A stretch of DNA of 64,000 bases from Brachionus manjavacas (GCA_019054805.1 JAHQIY010000006.1:5766001-5830000); one strand, 5' to 3'. Shown: positions 36,670-47,334, numbered from the stretch's first letter. Program-made: numbers and translations. Notes: generated by a model from the letters alone, not told the origin.

Positions 36670-36680
36670 TATAAAAAAAG
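36670..36680 (+). promoter_or_regulatory. Candidate TATA element of the H2A-like gene
   Basis: TATAAAAAAAG about 55 bp upstream of the start codon, followed by a less A/T-biased leader (GGCCCACAAG). Position and form suit a TATA box, but similar strings are frequent here. Confidence 0.3.
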
Positions 36681-36733
36681 GCCCACAAGTTGTATTTTGC
36701 TTATAAGACCAGGGCTCGGATCAATTCAAAAAA

Positions 36734-38140
36734 ATGGAGAACGAATCAGAGGCAATTTTCAATGAAGACAATGACCAAAATTTAGTCATAGATGATGGTG
36801 ACTACGCAGAAAGAGATGAAGAAAAAGAAGAATACACCTACAACGAAACATTTGACCCGGATTATGTTCAGGAAGATGACCAGACCGAAAAAACTTCTGA
36901 GAAGCAAATTGAAGAAATCAAAACCTCGATGGCCCAAAAAGGTCTTTCGCCATCTGAACGTGGTAAAAAACTAGCCGAATTGAACAAATTTCGGAGAGGT
37001 CTTGGCATTGCCAAAAAGAAGCCAAAGAGCTTGTCGAAAAAATCGGGTGTTATTTTTCCTGTAAAAAGAGTTCTTGAAAATTTAAAGAAAATGCTGCCTG
37101 AAAAAATTATAAGCCAACAAGCTGGGGTCTATTTGGCTAGTGTATTGGAATACATGTGCTCAGAAGTTTTGGACTTGTCCGGGGAAGTAGCGAGGCAGGT
37201 TAAAAAAAAGCGAATAACACCCCATTTTATTCAGTTGTCTATTACTGGAGACGAAGAATTGCACAAATTGTTGAAAAATACAATCATAGCTCAAGGTGGT
37301 GTTACTCCATATATCCATCCGGAATTACTAGTAACCAAGTCCAGATACCAAAAGAGACCACGAGTCGAAACCGAGGCCGAACAAGAAGTTACCGGTCCAC
37401 AGTATAAAAAGATAAGTATGATTGAAAATGCTTCTCAGACCGAGCCTTTAGAAGAAATTACCACTTCAAGACAAGTTGATGACGCCTCACAAACAGACAT
37501 TTTTCAATCAAATGAAATGTTGTCTCCTGATGTCACAATTATTGAAGAAAAACAAGCGACACCTGAAAAAATGAGAAATTTTTCTCTTTATCAGAAAATT
37601 AATTCACTTCCGAAAAAGTCTATAGAACAACCAGATATAACATCAGCTCAAATGGCACCAGTGCGCGCAGACACAGATCTAGAATTGAGTGAGATCAACA
37701 GTCAAATCGAGAACATAACTGGCATAAATTTGGAGCGAGCAAGTACTCCGATGCACAGTGAAGAAGCAAGTCACTTGGAAGACTATCAATCAGGTTCAAG
37801 CAACCAGAACATTGAAATACATGTGAATAGAGAGCAGAGTTTGGAGACCATTCTGGAAACTGAAAACCGCGGTAATAATTCGGATAAAAATGCCTCTATA
37901 AATATTGAAAGTTATTTAAATGTACAGGCAAGTTCCGAAAAATTTATAGACAAACTATTGAACAATAAACCAGCGTTTGTGCCGCCTATGCCTGATGTTA
38001 GTCTACAAAAAATTTTAAAACCCTTGGAAAATCACATTTTAATTACAGATCGAAAAATAGTTCCCAATGTTGTATTCAAAAAATCTAAATACCCCGGAAG
38101 AAGATCTCGGAATTCGGAAAATTTTTACAAAATTAATTAA
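36734..38140 (+). CDS. H2A-like protein with long N- and C-terminal extensions
   Basis: Intronless, 468 residues. Residues about 104-200 are an H2A histone fold: SGVIFPVKRV, GVYLASVLEYMCSEVLDLSG, the RITPHFIQLSI block, GDEELHKLL and the docking segment IIAQGGVTPYI. Positions that form the H2A acidic patch are acidic here too (E in VLEY, E in CSEV, D in VLDL, and DEE). Residues 1-60 are strongly acidic and 75-104 basic (GKKLAELNKFRRG, KKKPKSLSKK). After the fold come about 270 residues with no recognised domain. This tail has no macro domain and no terminal SQEY/SQEF-type motif; it does carry paired ASQTE/ASQTD motifs at 233 and 251. Canonical H2A is about 130 residues. It presumably acts in the nucleus with an H2B partner; its role is unknown. 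The start has a good AAAATGG context, and AATAAA is at 38274-38279. Confidence 0.85.
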   Translation: MENESEAIFNEDNDQNLVIDDGDYAERDEEKEEYTYNETFDPDYVQEDDQTEKTSEKQIEEIKTSMAQKGLSPSERGKKLAELNKFRRGLGIAKKKPKSLSKKSGVIFPVKRVLENLKKMLPEKIISQQAGVYLASVLEYMCSEVLDLSGEVARQVKKKRITPHFIQLSITGDEELHKLLKNTIIAQGGVTPYIHPELLVTKSRYQKRPRVETEAEQEVTGPQYKKISMIENASQTEPLEEITTSRQVDDASQTDIFQSNEMLSPDVTIIEEKQATPEKMRNFSLYQKINSLPKKSIEQPDITSAQMAPVRADTDLELSEINSQIENITGINLERASTPMHSEEASHLEDYQSGSSNQNIEIHVNREQSLETILETENRGNNSDKNASINIESYLNVQASSEKFIDKLLNNKPAFVPPMPDVSLQKILKPLENHILITDRKIVPNVVFKKSKYPGRRSRNSENFYKIN

Positions 38141-38273
38141 TTTTTGTTAACAAAATATAATTTATTGTTGTTTAATTTATTGTTGATGTTAATCTAATTA
38201 GTTGCACTATTTTAGATCTTTAATGTTTGCGTTTTTTTTTAAAGATATTTGTGTATAACTAAAGATTTATTTG

Positions 38274-38279
38274 AATAAA
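38274..38279 (+). terminator. Candidate polyadenylation signal of the H2A-like gene
   Basis: AATAAA 134 bases after the stop codon. There is no stem-loop of the replication-dependent histone mRNA type that I can see before it, which would suit a polyadenylated replacement-type transcript. Confidence 0.45.
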
Positions 38280-38472
38280 TTGGAAACAAAAAGCTTTAGA
38301 ATTAAATAATCATCAGGGCAATCGAGAAACATTTTTTTGTCGTCAAAGTCCTAATCTAAATCTAAAAACACCAAAATTTTTTTAAGAAAAACCAAGACTA
38401 AAACCATATATTAACTCTAAAAAACTAACTAACTCAGTATAAGACGAATGTTTTACCCCTTTCATAATAAAA

Positions 38473-38590
38473 TGGAGACCGGTTTCAACTGGGTAATAAA
38501 AGCGTTGAAGATTATCAACTCGATACTCAAAAGGTACTGGAAAAAAAGATGGGCGCCTCCACTATTATCCGTTAGGGTAGGAAAGGGACA
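38473..38590 (+). repeat. 5'-truncated SINE
   Basis: GGAGACCGGTTTCAACTGGG, then TAATAA, CAACTCGAT, AAAAGGTACT, GGGCGCCTCC and GTTAGGGTAGGAAAGGG match the body and tail of the minus-strand SINE at 22795-23078. The tRNA-like head and an internal segment are missing. A 75-codon frame through it is incidental. Confidence 0.7.
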
Positions 38591-38739
38591 GATTATTATT
38601 TATTACTATAAAACTCAAGAGTACTGCCAATATCTTACCTCTTCTTTTTTCAAGTTCAGAAATTTTTTTTCATAGTACCTTCCAAAGTTGATAAAGTTGA
38701 GAAAAATTTTCAAAGAAAAGTTATTTTAAAAATTTTATA

Positions 38740-38775
38740 GAGGGGGCGCAGCCCCCTCCGCAACTCCCCTGCAAT
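38740..38775. repeat. G+C-rich hairpin
   Basis: GAGGGGGC (38740-38747), a GCA loop and GCCCCCTC (38751-38758) form a perfect 8-bp stem, followed by CGCAACTCCCCTGC. It is conspicuous in sequence that is otherwise nearly all A/T. A loosely similar G+C-rich patch lies at 26112-26165. Confidence 0.6.
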
Positions 38776-39495
38776 ATTAGTTTATCTTGCTTTAAGTTAA
38801 GCGTTGATTTATTTTATAACTTTTTTATTTAACAGCTTGTACAAAGAGTACAAAAGGATATTAGTATAATAAATTCCTTTGTATGTTATTTTGCTATTGT
38901 AAAATCAACATTTAAAATTTGTCGTTTTTGTTCCCGTAATGATTCAATAGACTAAGGAATTACAAACTATAGTTGGCCTTGAATTGAATTCTTATAATAA
39001 ATTAATTAATTATTATAGTAATTAAATCATTTAAAATTTTGGACAATTTTATTTAAAAATTTAAAAAATAAACTAAATTTAAGGAAAAAAAAATATTTAT
39101 AAAATGTTGCAAAATCATTTTTTGGTTTAAATTCAATGTTATTTTTGGTCTGAGGAATTAAGGAAGAATAATTACTCTGGTCAAAATAGCCGGAAATAAA
39201 AAAATTTGAAGAACTGTTTTTTGGTGAATATTTAATTGCATGGCATTCGTTTGATATATCAGAGCTTATCAAATGATGAAAGCTTGCTGAATCTAAGAAT
39301 AAAATATTTGTTCTCATTTTCAAATAAACATATATCGATATTTTGTATGACTAACTTAATGTCCATAAATGAAATTCATTACACCAATTGCCACTTTTTC
39401 GAGCATCTAAATGATTATTATTAAAAATAAGCATCTGATATGCTAGAAATTTCAGAGGAATTAATTTTTTAAAGGGTATTGAGAGAAATTGCTGT
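38776..39495. other. A/T-rich intergenic region
   Basis: A minus-strand frame over 39027-39323 and a plus-strand frame over 39236-39424 show no motif. Nothing else was recognised. Confidence 0.5.
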
Positions 39496-39640
39496 GGTTA
39501 TAAATTTGCGACCAGATTGTTGTTGAGCTTGGCTGGCAGTGTGCTATGATTGCTGTTGTAGCTGTTGTTGTTGTTGGGCAGCTAATTGCTGTTTGTATGC
39601 AGCGTATTGCTATGGATCTTATTGAACTTATGGCTGTTGT
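39495..39640 (-). pseudogene. Fragment of a Gln/Tyr-rich coding sequence
   Basis: On the minus strand one frame reads QYAAYKQQLAAQQQQQLQQQ, then a stop, then HTASQAQQQSGRKFITTAIS. Three further stops fall just before QYAAY, within a Pro/Tyr/Gln-like context. CAA/CAG usage and composition differ sharply from the flanks. It looks like the decayed end of a low-complexity protein gene; the parent gene is not identifiable. Confidence 0.4.
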
Positions 39641-39837
39641 TTAAAAATTCAATTTATAAATAATTTTCAGCAGATTTAGCAGATAATTTTTTGATACCGC
39701 TTTTTAATAAAAACGCACCTTAATTAATTAAAATACATCTAGATGAAAATTTAATGAAATAAAATTAGTCTAAAAAGTAAAAAATGGTTACATGTATAAA
39801 CATCCTATAACCAAATATTCAAAAACTTAAAATTGAA

Positions 39838-40426
39838 CCGTATTCCCTTGTTCGATATTGCAGCCTCTTAATTCGAAATACGACTTACGCAGGCAATAAA
39901 TATCATCTCGCCCATGCTACTCTTAATGCTTTAATAGAATTTTATATTAGAAGATCAAAAAAAATTTATTTACTTTGAGCTCATTTTCTTGAATATTTAT
40001 TCTGAAATTTTACCTTTTTTATTTTGGTACCAGCAATTACACACTTTTTTTCAAAACTACTGAATTAATTTAAAATTTCACAGATTAAATACTCTGCTAG
40101 TGAAAGAAACTATTTTGAAAAAAATTAAAAATTTTAAATTATCATTTTTTTAATTTTCTTTTTTGGCGCAATCTGCGGTGCAGTATTAAATTTATTATTC
40201 AAAAAATTATTTTTAAATCTTCCACAGAAGCTCAATCGGATATGCTACATTTTATTAAAAAACTTGACTTTAAACGCACTCTTAAATTAGAAACACGATT
40301 TTGCCCCAGGCAGTTTAGGTAAAGAATGCTTTAACATGGGCGAGATGGTATTGATTGCCCGCGTCAAAGTCGTATATCGAGTTACGAGGCTGCAATATCG
40401 AACAAGGAAATACGGTGGATTAATTT
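39838..40426. mobile_element. Element with about 95-bp terminal inverted repeats (MITE-2)
   Basis: About 589 bp. The left end CCGTATTCCCTTGTTCGATA continues through TTGCAGCCTC and CATCTCGCCCATG. The right end read inward gives CCGTATTTCCTTGTTCGATA, TTGCAGCCTCGT and CATCTCGCCCATG. Both inner ends hold AATGCTTTA/AAAGCATT motifs. The interior is A/T-rich and non-coding. A third, single-ended copy is at 44030-44162. Target duplication was not resolved. Confidence 0.8.
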
Positions 40427-40542
40427 AGAAAAAAAACTGCAAATGCCACTGCAAGCATTCAATAAAAAAAGCACCCAAAATTGAGAAACAGCTTGCAACA
40501 TACCAATTTTAAAAGAAAATAAATTTTTATTGAAAAATATGT

Positions 40543-40743
40543 ACAGCACTGATATTCTACGAGGATTGACGATATTTACGTAAATTAAGGTTATTTTACG
40601 TTAAAAAATGTAATTTTACGATGAATTTTGTAAAATGATTTAAAATGACTTTTGTAAATTTATCGTATAATTACATTTTTTAACGTAAAATAACCTTAAT
40701 TTACGTAAAATATCGTTAGATCCTCGTAGAAAATCAATGCTGT
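40543..40743. mobile_element. Foldback element, near-perfect 200-bp palindrome
   Basis: ACAGCACTGATATTCTACGA at the left and the complement of ACAGCATTGATTTTCTACGA at the right bound arms of about 80 bp. The inner arms share TACGTAAATTAAGG, TTATTTTACGTTAAAAAATG and ATTTTACGAT around a short centre near 40630-40655. It is non-coding and could fold into a cruciform or a long hairpin RNA. TTTACGTAAA motifs recur at 49212 and 49375. Confidence 0.85.
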
Positions 40744-41095
40744 TTATTCAATTAATTACACATAACTTTAATAGATTAGATTAGATTTTATTTTTATCAA
40801 AATAGTGAAATTTTTCTTCGCAGTGAGGGAAATATCAAATTAGTGACCTTTTTTTTTTCAAAAGTGAATGACATCAGGTCAGCTTCTTCAAAATAAATCA
40901 TCCATTTTTCACCAAAATAAAAAATTTTAATTAATTAATATTAGCGAACTAATCTTTCCAAAATGAGACGATATTTCAATGAACCATTTTCAAGAATCGG
41001 CATTGCCCAAAATTTTTTTTAAATAATAAAATAAATTAATGAAATTATTAAAAAAAAAATTCAATTTTGCATCAAAATTGGATTTCTGATTCTGG
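40744..41095. other. A/T-rich spacer
   Basis: No gene or repeat match was recognised between the foldback element and the LINE relic. Confidence 0.5.
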
Positions 41096-41099
41096 AAAA

Positions 41100-41600
41100 T
41101 TAAAAAAAGTGGAAAAAGTAAATTCTAAGTTGTATATATTTTTTCTTTTTGAAGTCGCCAGCCATTGACATATTTTGTAGCTCTTCTTTGAACCCGATCC
41201 AGTATTTTAGTGTCTTTTTTGTTTTGTAATCTAAATGAGACCTTACGTATAAACAATAGAGTGTCTTAAAAGACATTCCAGATTTTGAATTTTCTTTAGA
41301 GAGAGTCTAGCATAGGAAGTGCTTTTGCTGCTGCAATTTTTGGCTGTTCGTTCAATTTGAGGTTATTTGTACACTTAGGTCTATTTTGGAACTCGTTTCA
41401 GCTTTCTTGTGTCTTGAGTCATCTACATCTAGCATTGTATGCATAATTTTACATTTTGGTAAGTTGAAAACCATTTGCAACTTTTTGAATATGATGAATA
41501 AAAAGGGGCTAAGAATTGAACCTTCAGGGACTCCGTTTCTCACTTTTTGTGTTATAAATGAAAAAATGTGATTGTGAAATTTTATACAAAAACATAATAA
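41100..41600 (-). pseudogene. Old LINE reverse-transcriptase relic
   Basis: Minus-strand fragments: GVPEGSILSPFLFIIF near 41540, PKCKIMHTMLDVDDS near 41440, and KILDRVQRRATKYVNGWRL near 41200, in the LINE order RT core to C-terminus. The YADD block is deleted. Frames are broken. Confidence 0.75.
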
Positions 41601-42920
41601 AATAATTCTAAATAAATAATAATAAAATAACACAAATTACAATTTAAAATTCATTGATATTTTTTATTAGGCAGTGATTTAAATCTTAAGCGAAAAGAAC
41701 GAATAAATCGTTCTCAGACTTGTGCAAAATTAAAAAGGATTGTGAATAATTTTTTTAAAAAGGGTGTAAATATTCAAACTTTAAAGTTGTAGATTATCAT
41801 AAATTCAAAGTAAAATTAAATCTAATTTAAAAATTTTAGACTTTAAGCCTTTGTATCAGTGATCGACTTCATATATTCAAAATTTTTGACCTTATGACTT
41901 TTGAACAACTCAAGTAGACTAAATGGTGATTAGAAAATTTATATTTTAGATTTTTTTTTTAAATGAATGATCTCTGTAAAAAAAGTATTTATTCATTAGC
42001 TTGGTAAATAGCTCAAATATTTTTTTTTGATTAAAAGACCTACAACCTAATAATAAAAAAATGTTGAAAAATCCTCAGCTAACAAAAATATTAAAAAAAT
42101 TTTAGGGCTAGTTATATTTTTTCTAAATTTTATCATTAATAAAAGAAGTTATGAAAATTCAATAATATTATTTTTTATTTATTAACGTAAATTTAATATT
42201 GGCAAAAAAAAAATAAATCGAAGAATACAAAAGACGTAGAACTAGTTAATTTTTTTATAAATGAACAAATGTAAATAGTTAAATGACTCAATTAATATGG
42301 TAATGGAGTTCAATATAATTAATAATGAAAAAAAAATTAAGTTGCAGAATTTTTCGAGGAATAGACAATGAGAATATAAAAAGTTAAAAATCCTTTCTGT
42401 ACTTTTTTTAACTTTAAGGTAATCTATTTGGTCCTGTTACTTAAAATTAATAATTATCTGATCTTAATTTTAATTTAGAATTTTTGGTGATTTTACGTAA
42501 AAATAAGTTAACAAAAAAAAAAAAATTTTTATAAGATTAAATTATAATATTAAATAAAATAAAAATTCCTATTTTTAATTACTTTTACAATAATTTACCT
42601 GTTAAAAAACTCGAATTTTGCGTTAATTAACGTAAATTTTCTTTATAATTTTTACTAAAGAATTATAAAAAAATATTTACCTGAAAATATTTATGGGCCA
42701 TGTTTTCATGTGTTTAATATTATCTTAGTTTTATTTTATTATGTTAAATAAACAAAATAACTTGTGAGTGTATAAAAAATGGTTTAATTTTTTGTGTTAG
42801 AAATTACAAAATGTATCCAATGTTGAAATAACATTGAAAAAGTGCGATGTTTCAAATATTTTTTTTCAGTTTCAAAAAAAAATAATTTTAAGTTTATATT
42901 GCAAGCATGAGAAACTACGC
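41601..42920. other. A/T-rich intergenic region
   Basis: Contains several ACGTAAA motifs near 42185, 42495 and 42630, related to those in the palindromic elements. No gene was recognised. Confidence 0.45.
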
Positions 42921-42921
42921 T

Positions 42922-44826
42922 GGATACGCTGGTTACATTCATAAAACAATTTTCTGGTGATACATTTTGCCTTTGAATGTTTTTTTTATAAATTTTGAAT
43001 TTGAGTTTGTTCACCTGTTACTGGAACAATTCTTGTTCTAAGGTTTTATGAACTATTAGTTCACCAAATCTAAAAATCGTTTTCCTATTTTGAAATTTTT
43101 TTCTTCTATTTAGAAAAGAGCTAATGTAATAATTATTATAAGATAGAAAATAATGTAATGTATTAATGTAATATTCAAAAATAAAATAGAAAAAAAAATC
43201 TACAAAAAAAAATTCAAAGTTGGGCGTAGTAGGTAAAATTTGCAAAATATATGTATAAATGTTCCCGAAGATCAAACACTTGAAGGGTGAAAAATTAGTT
43301 TTAGTTATCTTTAATTTTTATAAATTTTGTTTAAAGGCAAATATTTAAGTATTGAGCGCATTTGGGTACTTGGGATTGTTGAAAGGGTAATACCAGGTCA
43401 AACAGAGTAGAGCAAATGCTATTTCTAGAGCTCTTTCAAATTAAAAAAAACAAAAAAATTATTAACTTCAATTGTTTATTTTTAAATCGGCTTCGAACAT
43501 TAGGCATTCTATTAAAAAGCTTTATTCAATCAAATAGCTAAATTAGCAGTTTTACCAGAATTTGGTAACTAAATAAATAGATTAAATAAAATTTAAAAAA
43601 AAAATTTTCAATATTTATTTCAAATTTCCAAGTAAAAATTAAACTCGTTATATTTCACTATAAAGTTAAAATTTGAAAATGCTTGCAATATTAACTTAAG
43701 CAATATTAAGATTATTGTTTTATTTGAGACTGAGAAAATGATTTAAAACTTCGCACTTTTTCATTGTAATTTCAACGTTTGATACATTTTGTAATTCAAA
43801 AAATTAAATCAAATTCATTTTAAAATTGTATCATAATATTTTTTCAATCAAATATTTTAATTTATTTAAAGAAGACGGCCATAAGCGATAAAAAAAAATA
43901 TTTTTTAGAAGCTTACATTACATTTAGCGCTATAACTTGAATACAAAGAAAAATTGAAATAATATTAATTTTATTTTTAATTTTTGGAAAAAATCCCAAG
44001 CTATAATGCCGCATTAAACTTAGAAAACTTAATTTAACTCAATGCTTAAAACGCATCTTTAGGTGTAATTAAAGAATGTTTTAACATGGACAGCATGATG
44101 TTTGTTGCAGGCACCAGCTGTGTTTCGGTCTTTAAGGGGGCAATATCGAGCAAGGAAATATGATAATTTTCAGAGCGAAAATTTTTCGGCTCAATTTTTC
44201 TTTTTTGTCCATCGTTTTTTCAATTTTGTCAAATTTATTCTACAATTATCTCTCCTATTATTCTTAATTTGAACCATCTTTAATTTTAAAAAACAACAAT
44301 AGTTTTTATTAGAAAAAAAATTATGAATGATCCCAATGGACCGAATTTTAAAATTGTTCAGTACTGACTTTTGATCACATTAATTTAATTATGAAATGGG
44401 TTTATAAAAATTAAATTGAAAACCAGGATATGCACGATCGGAGACATACAACAAAAATTGATTCATTATAAATAAAGTTACATAAGCTACGTGAAATGAA
44501 GTATTTTGAATATTGGTTTTTTCATTTAGTAAACAAATTTATAAATTATTAGTACTTGGTAAATATTTGTTTTTTTTTAAATAGATGTAAAGAAAACTTA
44601 TAAATGAGCTTCATTTCAATTATTCTATCATACCTTCGAAAATGGCTAATTTAATTTAATCAATTTTTTCTTTTTTCTATTTGATCACTTTTTTAGAATG
44701 AAATTTTTTCAAAAACTCAAAACGGTTCATTTTGAAAAGGAAATTATTTTCAAAAATAATTTAGTTAGATGGATATTTTTAGTTTTTGTTTATTCGATTA
44801 GTTTTATGAATGTAACCAGCGTATCC
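42922..44826. repeat. 26-bp inverted repeat flanking a 1.9 kb segment
   Basis: GGATACGCTGGTTACATTCA then TAAAAC at 42922-42947 recurs exactly inverted at 44801-44826. Similarity does not clearly extend beyond the repeat. The segment between is A/T-rich, holds a partial MITE-2 copy at 44030-44162 and no convincing gene. It may be a decayed transposon or two unrelated copies of a conserved motif. Confidence 0.6.
44030..44162 (+). repeat. Single-ended MITE-2 copy
   Basis: AAAGAATGTTTTAACATGGA, then GGGGGCAATATCGAGCAAGG and AAATA, match the right terminus of the element at 39838-40426 with scattered changes. The left terminus is absent. Confidence 0.6.
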
Positions 44827-44829
44827 TTG

Positions 44830-45915
44830 ATGAGACTTATTTTATTTAAATTCTTTTAAGACTTGATTTGAATTTCAAATTTTTTTTTTGCAGTTCTCTG
44901 ACGCTAAATTCTGATTTTTAATTAATAATTTTGTCTAATATAATTCGGCTATATGAACTAATAAACTTATTAATTGAAATTTAAATGAACAAGATTGACT
45001 TTGGAGAATAGATTAATTAAAGATTGAATAGTATTAAATAAAATTTCACTTCATAGTATTATCCGCAATAGACAGCCCGATATGAAGAAATTTAATTAAT
45101 AAAATTTAAAAATTAAACATGAGAAATTGTTTCTTTGCTACTAATCATTTTAACTTTATTAAAATATATTAATTTCGTAAAATAATTTATGCTTAAAACT
45201 ACTTGATTCGACTTCGGATCGATAATAAAGCATACTAATACTATTGAATGTAGATTATATCCGCTCAGTTACAATTATATCATTTATTTGATTAAATTTT
45301 TTTAAATAAAATTTAGACAATTTTTATTTTATGACTTAAAAAATTTTCTATAAGTTTCATCAGTATACTCTTTTTCGTGATCGCAAAATAAAATATTTTC
45401 ATTATCTCCTTTAAAATCTCTATTCAAAAAATGTTGCATGATAAGTACTATTGGATTATAGTTAATAAATAATTTTCAATGTATCGTTAAACTTGTCTCT
45501 TTTTTCCTCCAAATTAATGTATCAGATCGCTTAGAAGGAAAAAATGACAATAGCATATTTATTATTTAAATAAACTTGTAGAACACTATCTGGATAATCA
45601 CCGCAAAATTGCTATGAAATCAAAATGAGCTTACTGAATGTCATTATTGGTGCTAACCATTTTAGATATTTAATTTTTAGGAAATAAAATTTCTGAAAAT
45701 CAGCCACATTTTTAGACAGTTTAATTTAAAAAAATCAATCAATTTTATTTTTGTCAATCAGACGGAATTTTATTAAAGTAAAGACAGAAATTTTGATTAT
45801 TTTATTAATCGAAAAACTTGACAATGTAATTAAGACACCAGTTTATAAATAAAAATTATCCAATATTAAATTAAAATTTTTTTTTAACTTAATCAATTTT
45901 TTAGAATCACAAGGG
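44830..45915. other. A/T-rich intergenic region
   Basis: No gene, RNA or repeat match was recognised. Confidence 0.5.
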
Positions 45916-45919
45916 AAAA

Positions 45920-46265
45920 TCAATTCAAACGAGTTGTTTTTTTGTTGAGTTTATGTTTAGTAATTCGATATTTTTTCAAAAATTTTCTTTTTCCATTTAA
46001 GGTTTTTAAATCTTGTAATAAATTTACAAAACATGTTTTATATGAATTTAAAGGAATAAAAAGTTCTTTTCTAGACAGAATCTCAATAATTCGATACGAA
46101 CGCTTTTCTGAATGTTCTTTATAAGTCAGAAGATTCCAATGAAGCAACTACAACAGATTTGGAAAATTTTTAATTTTAAATACTTACCAAGCATCAGTTT
46201 ACCATTGCCGAATGGCAAATATTTATCCATTTCGGAGAATTTCTCATGAAAATTAACCGATCTAT
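45920..46265 (-). other. Possible exon pair of an unidentified gene
   Basis: On the minus strand a frame at about 46262-46196 reads NFHEKFSEMDKYLPFGNGKL then ML, up to a strong G|GTAAGT donor. A 40-bp candidate intron ends in CTGTTGTAG at 46150. Joined in phase 1, the frame continues VASLESSDL and stops. A different frame beyond the acceptor, to 45920, is open for 75 codons and basic (HSEKRSYRIIEILSRKELF). Neither is a known family. Upstream coding sequence was not found. Confidence 0.3.
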
Positions 46266-47330
46266 ATAACAAGTTCTTTTTCTAAGTTTTCACCTTTTTT
46301 ACGCAAATGGAAGCCAGCTGTTTCAAAGATTGGAAGTTGTTTTTTTTTAATTAAAAAAAACTGTCAGCATAATAAAAAAAATCCTAAGAAAACAATTTAA
46401 AATTAAGAGAATAAATAAATTCGATTAGTTTATGCATTTAATTCTAAATTTGATAAGAATCCGTGAGCATTTTGGAGAAAAAAGCGTCATTAAGTCCCAA
46501 GGCGAACGCGGCTAAAAAATATTATCTGATAGGAAAATTTTTCTATATACTTTACAATTTTTAATTATGCTGAAACCATCGAGTAATAAAATAATTCTAT
46601 GATTATTGTTTGCCTCGGCAGAGTTTTAAATAATTAATAGAACATTTTTTTTGTTATCACAGGCCTTTAAAATATATTTTGAACATTATAAAAAATATCA
46701 TATATTTTTTATTTTAAAGATACAAAAATAGAATTAATGTCTTTAACAAATGAGTAAAATTGGGTTAAAATTTTGGGATTTTTCGGAGGTTAGCTTCGCT
46801 TGGTAAACCAAATGCAAATCATCAACTTTAAAGATAGCAAACTTTGTTTATTTCATCCAGATAAGAGAAAAATTTTCAGTGGGCTATTTGAAAAAAATTG
46901 CGATTTAGAATAAATTTTTGTAAAAAGATCAAAAAAATCCTCAAATTTCACTTGAAAAAAATAGAAATTATTTTAAATTATTAAAAAGAGTTTATTTTTA
47001 AAAACGATAAAAAGAAAATCTGAAGAAAAGAAAGAAATTTAGAAAGAAATATCAATCATTGAACATTTGTTAGCTATTGGCGTGTAATTAATCAAATTTA
47101 TTCTGTTTATAAATTTTTGTTTAAAGAATCAACGATTCCAATCATTCAAAATCAAAAGTTTTGTTTTACTAATAGTTTCCCTTTTGAAAATAAAAATAGT
47201 AAGATTTAATTAATTAATTTCTTTCTAAGGTTATTACAAAGAATCCAAACAAGACTTGTTTAATAATAAGCACAATTTCGACTAATTCTATAAACAAATT
47301 TTCAGAAAAATTTCTAATCTTGTTCGGCAG
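46266..47330. other. A/T-rich intergenic region
   Basis: No gene or repeat match was recognised. Confidence 0.5.
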
Positions 47331-47334
47331 GGTC

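Noticed and set aside
36792-36974. Lys-rich 60-codon frame in the H2A-like gene
   Set aside because: Frame-shifted reading of the acidic N-terminal arm.
43018-43275. 85-codon minus-strand frame
   Set aside because: Phe/Tyr/Ile-rich translation typical of A/T-rich non-coding DNA, with no motif.
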